From DATATV01 sp035551355 (GTDB taxonomy: Bacteria; Actinomycetota; Actinomycetes; Mycobacteriales; Pseudonocardiaceae): a stretch of DNA of 50,116 nucleotides. A program made the translations under genes and the position numbers. The notes beneath the pieces are model-generated. The model made no database searches. It saw only the letters and a program-made list of their open reading frames with translations, and was not told the DNA's origin. Below are positions 1-7,846 of the stretch, one piece after another. The stretch covers positions 1-50,116 of the forward strand of contig DASZNF010000072.1 in NCBI GenBank assembly GCA_035551355.1, in the 5' to 3' direction. Positions within the stretch are counted from its first letter, which is position 1. The number at the start of each line of letters is the position of its first letter.

Positions 1-71
1 TCGCGGATCGGAAGGGATCGAGCCAACTGGTCGTACAGGCCCGGCGGTTGCGCGAAATCCTCGCCTCGTGA
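1..71 (+). CDS. C-terminal end of an unidentified protein (partial)
   Basis: An open frame runs from the left edge to a TGA at 69-71 and encodes about 22 residues ending QARRLREILAS. The tail is basic and probably helical. Codon use fits a GC-rich coding end, but the fragment is too short to name a family. It converges on the response regulator that ends at 112. The assignment as a real gene end is an inference from the reading frame alone. Confidence 0.4.
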   Translation, partial: ADRKGSSQLVVQARRLREILAS

Positions 72-111
72 TTGCCGACCGGCCGGACCGGAATTCCCCG
101 GTTCGGCCGGT

Positions 112-780
112 CTATTCGCGGTGGAAGGTCTCGTCGCGCAACTGGGTGGCCAGCACCGCGGCCTGGGTCCGCCGCTCCATGCCGAGTTTGGCCAGCAGCC
201 GGGACACGTAGTTCTTCACCGTCTTTTCGGCCAGGTACATGCGTTCGGCGATCTGCCGGTTGGTCAGCCCCTCGCCGATCAGGTCCAGCAGCGTGCGTTC
301 CTGCTCGGATAATCCGGCCAGCGGCGCGGGGGTCGCCGCACTGGCCCGCAGCCGGGACATCAGCGCGGCCGCGGCCCGGTTGTCCAGCAGCGACCGGCCG
401 GCGCCGACCGTGCGCACCGCGTCGACCAGCTCCATTCCCTTGATGTCCTTGATGACATAGCCACCGGCGCCGGCCAGGATCGCGTCCAGCATGGCCTGTT
501 CATCGGTGAACGAGGTCAGCATCAGGCAGTTCAGGTCGGGCAGTTTGGACCGCAGATCCCGGCACAGTTCCACCCCGTTGCCATCGGGCAGCCGGATGTC
601 CAGCACGGCGACATCCGGTTGCAGGGCGGGAATCCGGGCCAGTGCCTCGGTCGCCGAGGACGCCTGTCCGATCACCCGCAGGTCCGGCTCGCCGGCGAGC
701 AGCTCGGCCACCCCGCGCCGCACCACCTCGTGGTCGTCGACCAGGAACACCGTGATCACCGGACGTTCGTCGCCACTCAC
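112..780 (-). CDS. devR: NarL/FixJ-family response regulator, DevR/DosR-like
   Basis: A 222-residue two-domain response regulator. The receiver domain (residues about 8-125) has the acidic pair D15-D16, the phospho-acceptor D61 in VLDIRLPDGNG, T89 and K111. The C-terminal LuxR-type helix-turn-helix (about 155-215) contains EKTVKNYVSRLLAKLGMERR, nearly the signature of mycobacterial DevR (DosR), which controls hypoxia/redox dormancy genes. The start is a GTG at 780 with only a weak upstream ribosome site. No histidine kinase lies next to it in the visible sequence, so the cognate sensor is either left of the window or elsewhere. The family call is firm; the hypoxia role is carried over from the family. 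It is divergent from the S53 peptidase gene. Confidence 0.9.
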   Translation of the reverse strand: MSGDERPVITVFLVDDHEVVRRGVAELLAGEPDLRVIGQASSATEALARIPALQPDVAVLDIRLPDGNGVELCRDLRSKLPDLNCLMLTSFTDEQAMLDAILAGAGGYVIKDIKGMELVDAVRTVGAGRSLLDNRAAAALMSRLRASAATPAPLAGLSEQERTLLDLIGEGLTNRQIAERMYLAEKTVKNYVSRLLAKLGMERRTQAAVLATQLRDETFHRE

Positions 781-1016
781 CAGATGAAGGTACCGCCTCG
801 CCGGTAAATCGTGGTGAACGGCCAGCCAGCGAAAACAGTTCGCCGCGTTGTTTCGCTACCTACTTTGGATGGTTTATGCCTCAGACGAACGGCCAGGAAA
901 ACCGGCGGCGACCCATTCTCTCGGTGGAGGACGCCGCGGGCCGGTGCCGATCAGGATAGGCAGGCACGGTGCCGAATTGCCAACGCAAAACCGTGCGCAT
1001 CGGGAAAGGAACAACG

Positions 1017-2369
1017 ATGTTGTCCGTTCGCTTGGCCCCTGCGGTCGGCGTACTGCTGGCGTGCTCCGCGCTGATCTGGCCGGCCGCCGCCTCCGCCGCC
1101 CCCATCGAACCGAACACCACGACACCCCAGGCCGCCGGGTTGCAACCGGTCTGCGCAGGCAACCTGGCCCGGCTGGGCTGTCAGGTGGAGCGGGTGGTCG
1201 CCAACGGCCCGCAGAGATCCGCCGCGACCAGCACCGCGCCCCTGGGCTGGGGACCGGCCGATCTGCGCAAGGCCCACCAGATTCCCACCGTGGGCACGCA
1301 TTCCGGCACCATCGCCATCATCGACGTCGGCGCGGAAACCACCCTCGAATCCGACCTCAACGTCTACCGCGGTGAATACGGCATGCCCGCCTGCACGGTG
1401 GCCAACGGCTGCTTCCAGCAGATGGACTACCACGGCGGACCGGCCCTGCCGCCCGCGACCACCGACGAGAACAAGGCGATCGACGAGGCGATCGCCGAGG
1501 AAACCACACTGGACGTGGACATGGCCTCGGCGGCCTGCCCGGCCTGCCACATCACCGAGGTGCAGATCCCGGACTCGGCCATTCCCAGCGAGCCCTCGGA
1601 TCCCAGCCAGCCCATCGACTACGACGGCTACGCCCAGGCGTTCGGCGACGCGGTGCAGACCGCGGTGGCGCACGGCGCGTCCTCGATCAGCATGAGCTAC
1701 GGCCTGCCCGGTGACGACGCGATGCTGCACGGCACCATCGCCTCGGATCTGGACCACACCGGCGTGGCCATCACCGCCTCCTCCGGCGACAGCGAATTCA
1801 ACGGCAGCGACTTCCTCTGGCCCTCGGGCCTGCCCACGGTGACCGCGGTGGGCGGCACCGAACTGATCGAGGAGTCGGGCACCTACGTGGAGGGCGCCTG
1901 GAGTTACGGCGGTTCGGCCTGCACGCCGGGCACCTCGGCCGCGGTGGGCCAGCCCCCGTCGGTGTCCACCTACTGCGGTGGCACCCGGGCCGCCTCGGAT
2001 GTGTCCGCGGTCGCCGACGACGTGGCGGTCTACGACACCTACGCCCCCTACAGCGGGCAGTCGCTGGGCTGGATCGTGCTGGCCGGCACCAGTGCCTCCG
2101 CGCCGTTCGTGGCCGGGGTCTACGCCGCGGCCGGGCACCTGTCCGGTGTGCACGGGCCGAACACGCTCTACCGGGACGGGAAATACGCGTTCAACGACGT
2201 GACTTCGGGTGGCAACGGCGAGATCGGCACCTCCACCGGCCAGTGCATCCCGGTGGACTCGCTGCTGACCGGTTCGACCCAGACCTGGCCGAACCAGATG
2301 TGCCAGGCGCAGAAGGGCTGGGACGGCCCGACCGGATTGGGCACGCCGCGCGGACTGCTCGGGTTCTGA
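1017..2369 (+). CDS. Secreted S53-family (sedolisin-like) serine peptidase without a propeptide
   Basis: A 450-residue exported peptidase. The ATG at 1017 was chosen because the purine-rich GGGAAAGGA lies 7-15 bases upstream and the protein then begins with a signal peptide (MLSVRLAPAVGVLLACSALI, cleavage near ASA-AP). The catalytic domain starts with LGWGPADLRKAHQIP, typical of S53 catalytic cores. Visible active-site elements are E162 and D166 (ETTLD), the oxyanion Asp D258 (SGDS) and the nucleophile S359 (GTSAS). Known sedolisins carry a pro-kumamolisin domain of 150 or more residues between signal and core; here only about 45 residues separate them. Activity at acidic pH is a family trait, not shown here. 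It is convergent with the regulator at 2477-3490. Confidence 0.88.
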   Translation: MLSVRLAPAVGVLLACSALIWPAAASAAPIEPNTTTPQAAGLQPVCAGNLARLGCQVERVVANGPQRSAATSTAPLGWGPADLRKAHQIPTVGTHSGTIAIIDVGAETTLESDLNVYRGEYGMPACTVANGCFQQMDYHGGPALPPATTDENKAIDEAIAEETTLDVDMASAACPACHITEVQIPDSAIPSEPSDPSQPIDYDGYAQAFGDAVQTAVAHGASSISMSYGLPGDDAMLHGTIASDLDHTGVAITASSGDSEFNGSDFLWPSGLPTVTAVGGTELIEESGTYVEGAWSYGGSACTPGTSAAVGQPPSVSTYCGGTRAASDVSAVADDVAVYDTYAPYSGQSLGWIVLAGTSASAPFVAGVYAAAGHLSGVHGPNTLYRDGKYAFNDVTSGGNGEIGTSTGQCIPVDSLLTGSTQTWPNQMCQAQKGWDGPTGLGTPRGLLGF

Positions 2370-2401
2370 GCGCCGAACAGGCGCTCGGCGAACCAAGTTC
2401 G

Positions 2402-2459
2402 CGCACAGCGTAGTCACCAGGCGCACAGCGGGAACGCACAGCCGAAAACCCCGCACAGC
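2402..2459. repeat. Four direct copies of CGCACAGC
   Basis: Identical octamers at 2402-2409, 2422-2429, 2435-2442 and 2452-2459, with a weaker fifth (CGCACGGC) near 2470. They fill the short gap between two convergent genes. No known element matches. Confidence 0.6.
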
Positions 2460-2476
2460 CAGCCAGTTCGCACGGC

Positions 2477-2507
2477 TCAGCCGGCCGGGTTCGTCCCGGC
2501 CGGCTGA
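2477..2507. terminator. Perfect 13-bp hairpin between convergent genes
   Basis: TCAGCCGGCCGGG at 2477-2489 pairs exactly with 2495-2507 around the loop TTCGT. It includes the stop codon of the minus-strand regulator and could terminate both convergent transcripts. There is no T-tract, which is common for actinobacterial terminators. Confidence 0.6.
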
Positions 2508-3490
2508 CCCGCGTTCAGCAGCGACGCGCCCAGCGCGGTGGTCAGGTAGAGCATCGCCCGCCCGGCCGGTTCCCGAGCCACCAAACCGTTGTCCCGCAAC
2601 ACCCTCAGGTGCTGGGACACCGCGCTGGGTGTGACCTCCAGCGCCCGGGCCAGTTCGGTCGGGGTGGCCGGTGAGCGCAGCGCGGCCAGCAGCTCGGCCC
2701 GGGCCCGGCCGAGCAACCGCACCGCACCACCGGGCGGCGGCGTCGCGCCGACCGTCCACAGCGCGCCGACACCCCGGGCCGGATAGCGCACCGTGGTCTG
2801 GGTCGAGGTGCGCCGCTTGATCAGCACGCTGCCCGGGCCGAGCACCACCGGCATCAGCACCAGCCCGCCGGGCCCCATCCGCACCCGTGTCTCGGTGCCG
2901 TACGCCCCCGAGGTGAGCGTCAATCTCCCGTCCTGCCAACGCAGATCCGGGTGCAGCCCGGCGAACAACCGGTGCGCGCCGTGCGCGGCCAGTTGCCGGG
3001 CCCGGTAAGCCACGTCCGCGTCCAGCACCGCCCGGATGCGCGGCCAGTGCGGCGCGATCAGCCGGTCATGGGCGGCCCGCAGTTCCTCGGTGACGGCCCG
3101 CAATCCGGGGGCGGGCCGGGCAGCCAGCTCGGCCACCGGCTCGGGCAGATCGGCGCCGAACACGCGGTGCAGGCTGGTCCGCAGCTGCCGTGCGGTCGTC
3201 CGCCGGACCACGGCAAGATCATCCACAATGGACGAACCGGTGGTGCGCGGCGCGGGCACCAGGAACCCGGGCCAGGTCGACCGGCCGGTGGCCAGCAGCG
3301 GCCAGGAATGCCGCAGCACCAACGGTTCCCGTTCCAGTTCGTCGGTGGCCCAGCGCAGCCACGGCAGGTTCGCCGCCTGCCGCTGCTCTCCGGCCAGCTG
3401 TTGCAGCGCGGACACGGTCTCCGACAGCGGCGAGATGGCGAACCGGGTGGCCGCCAGTTCGGCCACGCCCAGATCCACCGTCAGCACCAC
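2477..3490 (-). CDS. ArsR-like winged-helix transcriptional regulator with a long N-terminal domain
   Basis: About 337 residues. The last about 90 residues form an ArsR-type winged helix with TELARALEVTPSAVSQHLRVLRDNGLV as the recognition region. The long N-terminal part (DLGVAELAATRFAISPLSETVSAL) matches a common actinobacterial family of ArsR-like regulators with an uncharacterised N-terminal domain. A GTG exists at 3508 but lies inside a palindrome; I prefer the GTG at 3490 (or 3487), which starts the conserved region and leaves the palindrome 5' of the gene. It is divergent from the MFS transporter, so it probably controls that gene and itself. The ligand is unknown and there is no clear cysteine metal site. 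Confidence 0.8.
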   Translation of the reverse strand: MVLTVDLGVAELAATRFAISPLSETVSALQQLAGEQRQAANLPWLRWATDELEREPLVLRHSWPLLATGRSTWPGFLVPAPRTTGSSIVDDLAVVRRTTARQLRTSLHRVFGADLPEPVAELAARPAPGLRAVTEELRAAHDRLIAPHWPRIRAVLDADVAYRARQLAAHGAHRLFAGLHPDLRWQDGRLTLTSGAYGTETRVRMGPGGLVLMPVVLGPGSVLIKRRTSTQTTVRYPARGVGALWTVGATPPPGGAVRLLGRARAELLAALRSPATPTELARALEVTPSAVSQHLRVLRDNGLVAREPAGRAMLYLTTALGASLLNAGQPAGTNPAG

Positions 3491-3499
3491 CTTCTGATT

Positions 3500-3518
3500 A
3501 TGTAGCACCGCGCTACAT
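3500..3518. promoter_or_regulatory. Inverted repeat, probable operator for the ArsR-like/MFS pair
   Basis: ATGTAGC-N5-GCTACAT, perfect 7-bp arms, lies between the divergent regulator and transporter genes. ArsR-family proteins usually bind such 12-2-12-like palindromes at their own promoter. Binding is inferred from position. Confidence 0.55.
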
Positions 3519-3556
3519 CATGTCGGCCGGCCGATTCCGCCCGGAGGATTTCCCGC

Positions 3557-4768
3557 ATGCCGCAGACCGGAGCCCGTTCCCGCCTGCCCCGGGGCTATTG
3601 GCGACTGTGGTGGGCGACCGGGATCGACAGCGTCGGCGACGGCGCGTTCACCGCGGCCGTGCCGCTACTGGCCGTCACCCTCACCCGCGATCCCCGCCTG
3701 GTGTCCCTGGTCGCCGCCACCACCTACCTGCCCTGGCTGCTGGTGTCGCTGCCGGCCGGGGTGCTGGTCGACCGGCGCGAGCGGGCCGGGCTGATGTGGC
3801 GGGCTCAGGCGGCTCAGGCGGTGCTGGTCGGAGTGGTCGCGGTGCTGGTCGCGGTCCACCGGGTCGGGGTGCCGGTGCTGGCCGTGGCCGCGTTCGGGCT
3901 GGGCGCGGGCGAGGTGGTGTTCAGCAACGCGGCCCAGGCCATCCTGCCCGATCTGGTGGGAAAATCGTTGCTGCACAAGGCGAACGGCGCACAGCAGACC
4001 ATCCTCACAGTGGGCGCCCAGTTCCTCGGGCCACCGGTGGGCAGCCTGCTGTTCGCGGTGGCCGCCGGGCTGCCCTTCGGCCTGGACGCACTGTCCTTCG
4101 CCGGTTCGGCCGCACTGCTGGCCACCTTGCCCCGCCACCCACCGGAACCGGCCGAACACCCCCGGATGCGAACCGCGACCGCCGACGGCCTGCGCTGGCT
4201 GGCCCATCACCGGCTGCTGCGCACGATGGCGCTTCTGCTGGGCGCCAACACTTTCTGCAACCAGTTCGGGATGGCGACGCTGGTCCTGCTGGCCACCGGT
4301 CCGCTGCACGTCACTGCCCGCGGTTACGGCGTGCTGCTGGCCGGCGCGGCGATCGGCAGCCTGCTGGGCGGTCTGACCAACGCCCGCCTGGTGGCCCGGT
4401 TCGGCGAACTGCCCGCGCTGCTGGCCTCGCTGTCCGCGAACGTCCTGCTGTTCCTGGGCATCGGCCTGGCGCCCAGCCCGATCGTGCTGGGTTTTCTGTT
4501 GGGGGCAAACGGTTTCGCCACCACGCTGTGGAACATCGTGTCGGTCAGCCTGCGGCAGCGCATCGTGCCCACCCGGCTGTTCGGCCGGATCAACAGCGTG
4601 TACCGGATGCTCGGCTGGGGCCTGATGCCGGTGGGCGCACTGGCCGGCGGCTTCGTCGCCGACACGTCCGGCCTGCACGCGCCCTACCTGATCGCGGGCG
4701 TGCTGCGCGGAGTCGCTTTGCTGGCCGCACTTCCGGTGTTTCTGACCGCGTTGCGCAACCCCGGATGA
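3557..4768 (+). CDS. MFS transporter (drug or siderophore exporter type)
   Basis: A 403-residue, very hydrophobic protein with about 12 predicted membrane spans, in two halves of six around a cytoplasmic loop near residues 190-210. It has an RRER-type loop after the second span (GVLVDRRERAG), as in the MFS_3 group that includes enterobactin exporter-like proteins. The start ATG has GGAGGA 10-15 bases upstream. Its divergent neighbour is the ArsR-like regulator, with a palindrome in between, so expression is probably released by an unknown ligand that may also be the substrate. The substrate cannot be told from sequence. Confidence 0.85.
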   Translation: MPQTGARSRLPRGYWRLWWATGIDSVGDGAFTAAVPLLAVTLTRDPRLVSLVAATTYLPWLLVSLPAGVLVDRRERAGLMWRAQAAQAVLVGVVAVLVAVHRVGVPVLAVAAFGLGAGEVVFSNAAQAILPDLVGKSLLHKANGAQQTILTVGAQFLGPPVGSLLFAVAAGLPFGLDALSFAGSAALLATLPRHPPEPAEHPRMRTATADGLRWLAHHRLLRTMALLLGANTFCNQFGMATLVLLATGPLHVTARGYGVLLAGAAIGSLLGGLTNARLVARFGELPALLASLSANVLLFLGIGLAPSPIVLGFLLGANGFATTLWNIVSVSLRQRIVPTRLFGRINSVYRMLGWGLMPVGALAGGFVADTSGLHAPYLIAGVLRGVALLAALPVFLTALRNPG

Positions 4769-4771
4769 CGC

Positions 4772-4799
4772 CTACTTCGCCGGGTCTACTTCGCCGGGT
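4772..4799. repeat. Tandem 14-bp duplication
   Basis: CTACTTCGCCGGGT occurs twice head to tail at 4772-4785 and 4786-4799. The second copy holds the stop codon and last codons of the minus-strand TetR gene, so the event duplicated its 3' end without altering the protein. Confidence 0.7.
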
Positions 4800-5445
4800 A
4801 GACCTCGTCCGGGGACAGCGGATGGCCGGGCAGCGACGCGGCATCCGGCCGGACCCGCAGCCCGTCGAGCATGATGGCCAGCGCGCGATCCCGGGCCATC
4901 CGCCGGATCTCGGTGTCCGGATCGCGCAACCGCCGCAGCAGCACGGAGAACAGCGCCGCCACATCGCCCGCGCCGACGTCCGGGCGCAACGAGCCCTCGG
5001 CCTGCGCGGTGTGCACCACCTCGTCGATGATGGTCATCAGCTCATCGCGGAGTCGCCGGGCGACCGGGTCCTCCTTGAGGGTGGTCCACACCGAGGGCGA
5101 GAGCATGGCCAGCCGGACGCTCAGTGCCATCTCCTCGGAGTGGCGCATCAACCGCTCCAGCGCCGCCCACCCGGTGGACTCCTCGGCCGCCGCGGCCTTG
5201 GCGTGGGCGAGGGTGCTGGCCAGGTTGTCCCGCGCGACTCCCCGGATCAGCGCGTCCCGGTCGGGAAACCGCCGGTAGAGGGTGCCCACGCCGACCCCGG
5301 CCCGCCGGGCGATCTCCTCCATCGGCGCGTCCGGGCCCTCGCTGGCGAAGATCACCTTGGCCGCGCCGATGATCTGGTCCCGGTTCCGGCGCGCGTCGGC
5401 GCGCATCGGGGTGTCGTCGTCCGGAGACATGAGATCCGCGGTCAT
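4786..5445 (-). CDS. TetR-family transcriptional regulator
   Basis: 219 residues with an N-terminal TetR helix-turn-helix (about 20-66; MEEIARRAGVGVGTLYRRF) and a helical ligand domain with the C-terminal arrangement common in actinobacterial TetRs. ATGs at 5445 and 5430 are both possible; neither has a strong ribosome site. It is divergent from the P450-ferredoxin operon at 5550 and probably represses it. The effector is unknown, possibly the P450 substrate. Confidence 0.85.
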   Translation of the reverse strand: MTADLMSPDDDTPMRADARRNRDQIIGAAKVIFASEGPDAPMEEIARRAGVGVGTLYRRFPDRDALIRGVARDNLASTLAHAKAAAAEESTGWAALERLMRHSEEMALSVRLAMLSPSVWTTLKEDPVARRLRDELMTIIDEVVHTAQAEGSLRPDVGAGDVAALFSVLLRRLRDPDTEIRRMARDRALAIMLDGLRVRPDAASLPGHPLSPDEVYPAK

Positions 5446-5457
5446 CCGAGGATTGTC

Positions 5458-5501
5458 CCACCTTGTGGCGGGTGGACGGAGCGCTGCGAAGTCAGTACGG
5501 T
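5458..5501 (+). promoter_or_regulatory. Candidate operator and promoter of the P450-ferredoxin operon
   Basis: The inverted repeat CCACC-N8-GGTGG (5458-5475) is followed by a possible -35/-10 pair, TGGACG (5473-5478) and TACGGT (5496-5501), 17 bases apart. The repeat overlaps the -35, consistent with TetR repression. Both elements are short and uncertain. Confidence 0.35.
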
Positions 5502-5549
5502 GGGTACAAGCGGAAGGAATTCGTCCACATCGACTCCGGAGGCCGAGGC

Positions 5550-6758
5550 ATGACCGTCACCGACGAATCCACGGTGAACTTCCCGCTCACCCGACCCGGC
5601 CCGTACGCGCCGCCCGAGGAGTACACCCGGCTGCGGGAGGAGACGCCGATCACCCGGGTGCGCACCCCCAGTGGCGGCGAGCCCTGGGTGCTGACCAGGC
5701 ACGACGACATCCGCACCATGCTGGCCGACCCCCGCTTCAGCTCGGATCGCCGGAACCCGGACTTCCCGTTCCTGTTCGAGGGCCAGCGGCGCTCGGTCAC
5801 CGAGTTCCGCCCGTCGCTGATCTCCATGGACCCGCCGCAGCACGGCCCGGCCCGCCGCGCGGTGCTCGGCGAGTTCACCGTGCGCCGCACCCAGCAGCTG
5901 CGCCCGCGCATCCAGCAGATCGTCGACGAGTGCATCGACGACATGCTGGCCGGCCCCAAACCCGCGGACCTGGTGACCGCCCTGTCCCTGCCGGTGCCGT
6001 CACTGGTGATCTGCGAGCTGCTCGGCGTTCCTTACGCCGACCACGAGTTCTTCCAGGCCCGCACCACGAAGATGATCAAGCGAACCACCCCGGTCGAGGA
6101 GCGCCTGCAGTGCGTGGCCGACGTCCGGGGCTACCTGTCCGACCTGATCAAGACCAAGGAAGCCGCGCCGACCGACGACCTGCTGGGCCGGCAGATCAGC
6201 AAACAGCGCGAGGACGGCACCGAAGACCACGAGGAACTGGTCGCCCTGGCCTTCCTGTTGCTGCTGGCCGGCCACGAGACCACCGCGAACATGATCTCGC
6301 TGGGCACCCTCACCCTGATCGACAAGCCCGAGACACGTGCCGCCATCGTCGAAGACCCGTCCCGCACCCCGGGCGCCATCGAGGAACTGCTGCGCTACTT
6401 CACCATCGTGGAGACCGCGACCTCCCGGGTGGCCACCGCCGATATCGAGGTCGGCGGCACCCTGATCCGCAAGGGCGAAGGCGTCGTCGCGATCGGCTCC
6501 ACGGCCAACCGCGACCCCAGCGCCTTCCCCAACCCCGACGAACTGGACATCGAGCGCGGCGCGCGCCACCACGTGGCCTTCGGGTTCGGCCCGCACCAGT
6601 GCCTCGGCCAGAACCTGGCCCGGGCCGAGTTGCAGATCGTGTTCGACACCCTGTTCAAGCGAATCCCCGACCTCAAACTGGCCGCGCCGATCAGCGAACT
6701 GCCGTTCAAGGACGACGCGAACATCTACGGGCTCTACGCGCTGCCGGTGACGTGGTAG
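5550..6758 (+). CDS. Cytochrome P450, ferredoxin-dependent bacterial class
   Basis: A 402-residue soluble monooxygenase. The start is the ATG at 5550 (MTVTDES), preceded by GGAGG about 11 bases upstream. Signature elements are intact: I-helix AGHETT with E243 and T244, K-helix E279-L-L-R282, and heme-binding FGFGPHQCLG with ligand C351. A ferredoxin gene follows 9 bases downstream and is its likely electron donor; no reductase is adjacent. Divergent TetR control is likely. The general look resembles CYP105/CYP107-type enzymes, but the substrate cannot be predicted. Confidence 0.93.
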   Translation: MTVTDESTVNFPLTRPGPYAPPEEYTRLREETPITRVRTPSGGEPWVLTRHDDIRTMLADPRFSSDRRNPDFPFLFEGQRRSVTEFRPSLISMDPPQHGPARRAVLGEFTVRRTQQLRPRIQQIVDECIDDMLAGPKPADLVTALSLPVPSLVICELLGVPYADHEFFQARTTKMIKRTTPVEERLQCVADVRGYLSDLIKTKEAAPTDDLLGRQISKQREDGTEDHEELVALAFLLLLAGHETTANMISLGTLTLIDKPETRAAIVEDPSRTPGAIEELLRYFTIVETATSRVATADIEVGGTLIRKGEGVVAIGSTANRDPSAFPNPDELDIERGARHHVAFGFGPHQCLGQNLARAELQIVFDTLFKRIPDLKLAAPISELPFKDDANIYGLYALPVTW

Positions 6759-6767
6759 GAGAGTGAC

Positions 6768-6965
6768 ATGCGAATCAACGCGGACACCGATCGCTGCGTC
6801 GGCTCCGGACAGTGCGTGCTCACCGAGCCGGATGTGTTCGACCAGCGCGAAGAGGACGGCATCGTGCGACTGCTGAGCCAGCACGTGGAGGGCGAGCAGG
6901 CCGAACAGGCGAAGATCGCCGCGCACGTCTGCCCCAGCGGCGCGCTGTCGCTGGAAGAGGACTGA
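6768..6965 (+). CDS. Small [3Fe-4S]-type ferredoxin, P450 redox partner
   Basis: A 65-residue ferredoxin with the cluster ligands in C-V-G-S-G-Q-C and the terminal VCPSGAL. The second position of the usual CxxCxxC set is missing a cysteine, typical of single-cluster 3Fe-4S ferredoxins that serve actinobacterial P450s. AGGAGAG sits just before its ATG and the gene follows the P450 by 9 bases, so they are cotranscribed. It carries electrons in the cytoplasm from an unlinked reductase to the P450. Confidence 0.92.
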   Translation: MRINADTDRCVGSGQCVLTEPDVFDQREEDGIVRLLSQHVEGEQAEQAKIAAHVCPSGALSLEED

Positions 6966-6972
6966 CCCCTCG

Positions 6973-7010
6973 ATCCGGTGCGGCCTCCCTTGTTCGGGGC
7001 CGCACCGGAT
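6973..7010 (+). terminator. Terminator of the P450-ferredoxin operon
   Basis: ATCCGGTGCGGCC (6973-6985) pairs perfectly over 13 bp with 6998-7010, with a 12-base loop, starting 7 bases after the ferredoxin stop codon. Confidence 0.75.
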
Positions 7011-7061
7011 CTGTCCCCTGTGTTGACACCGGGTGCGGCTGGCCGTTAGCGTCCTCAAGTA

Positions 7062-7073
7062 GAACGAACATTC
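7062..7073. promoter_or_regulatory. TetR-type operator copy 1 (GAACGAACATTC)
   Basis: First of three copies of a 12-mer near the hydrolase/TetR pair. It differs in one base from the copies at 7120 and 8417. A weak -35 TTGACA lies at 7023-7028, so this site would fall near the transcription start. Confidence 0.55.
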
Positions 7074-7119
7074 TTTCTCCTGATGCCAGATCCGCTGGGG
7101 AATATGTCCACTTCAGTTA

Positions 7120-7131
7120 GAACGAACGTTC
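7120..7131. promoter_or_regulatory. TetR-type operator copy 2 (GAACGAACGTTC)
   Basis: An exact copy of the 12-mer, here embedded in AGAACGAACGTTCTTT, 20 bases before the hydrolase start codon. The inner AACGTT/GAACGTTC is palindromic. Confidence 0.6.
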
Positions 7132-7150
7132 TTTCCAGTTGAGGAGATCA

Positions 7151-7846
7151 ATGATGAGCGACACCCCGACCGTGGTCCTCGTGCACGGCGCCCTGACCGG
7201 CACCTCGGTGTGGCACCAAGTGGTGGATCGGTTGCAGCGCAAGGACATTCCGGTCCTCGCCCCGGCCCTGCCGCTGCGCGGCCTGGCCTCGGACATCGCC
7301 TACCTGAGCGGCTTCCTGACCACCGTGCCCGGCCCGATCGTGCTGGTCGGCCACTCCTACGCCGGCTCGGTGATCTCCGGGCTCACCGACGACAAGGTGC
7401 GCGCGCTGGTGTACGTGGCAGCGTTCCAGCCGGACGCGGGCGAGACCACCGGCGAGCTCAACGGCCGGTGGCCGGGCAGCAAACTCGGCCCGGACACCAC
7501 CACCGTGCGCCCCTACCCCGGCGGCAACGACCTCTACCTGTCCACCGAGGACTTCCGCGAGGTCTACGCCGGAGACCTGCCGGCCGAGCAGACCGCCATC
7601 CTGGCCGTGTCCCAGCGCCCGATCGACCCGGCCGCACTGGAAGAGACGCTGCCCGGCCAGCCCACCTGGCGCACCGTGCCGTCGTGGGCTTTCGTGTCCA
7701 CACAGGACAATTCCCTGCCCGCGGAAGCATTGCGCTTCATGGCGAAGCGCGCCGGGTCCACCGCGGTGGAGGTGCCCTCCTCGCACGCCGCGCCACTGTC
7801 CCGCCCGGACGAGGTGACCGCGCTGATCCTCAACGCGCTGACCTGA
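7151..7846 (+). CDS. Alpha/beta hydrolase (esterase-like)
   Basis: 231 residues. The ATG at 7151 was chosen because GAGGAG lies 4-9 bases upstream. The nucleophile elbow GHSYAG supplies the catalytic Ser, the HG of VLVHGA forms the oxyanion hole, and SSHAAPLSRP near the C-terminus supplies the catalytic His. The length and pattern fit the EstC/salicylate-esterase-like group of small alpha/beta hydrolases without a signal peptide, so it acts in the cytoplasm. It ends directly against the convergent TetR gene (no gap) and has two TetR-type operators upstream. The substrate is unknown. Confidence 0.9.
   Translation: MMSDTPTVVLVHGALTGTSVWHQVVDRLQRKDIPVLAPALPLRGLASDIAYLSGFLTTVPGPIVLVGHSYAGSVISGLTDDKVRALVYVAAFQPDAGETTGELNGRWPGSKLGPDTTTVRPYPGGNDLYLSTEDFREVYAGDLPAEQTAILAVSQRPIDPAALEETLPGQPTWRTVPSWAFVSTQDNSLPAEALRFMAKRAGSTAVEVPSSHAAPLSRPDEVTALILNALT

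Noticed and set aside
951..2939. A very long minus-strand open frame across the S53 peptidase gene
   Set aside because: A GC-rich shadow: low-complexity Arg/Gly/Ala translation opposite a protein with clear catalytic motifs.
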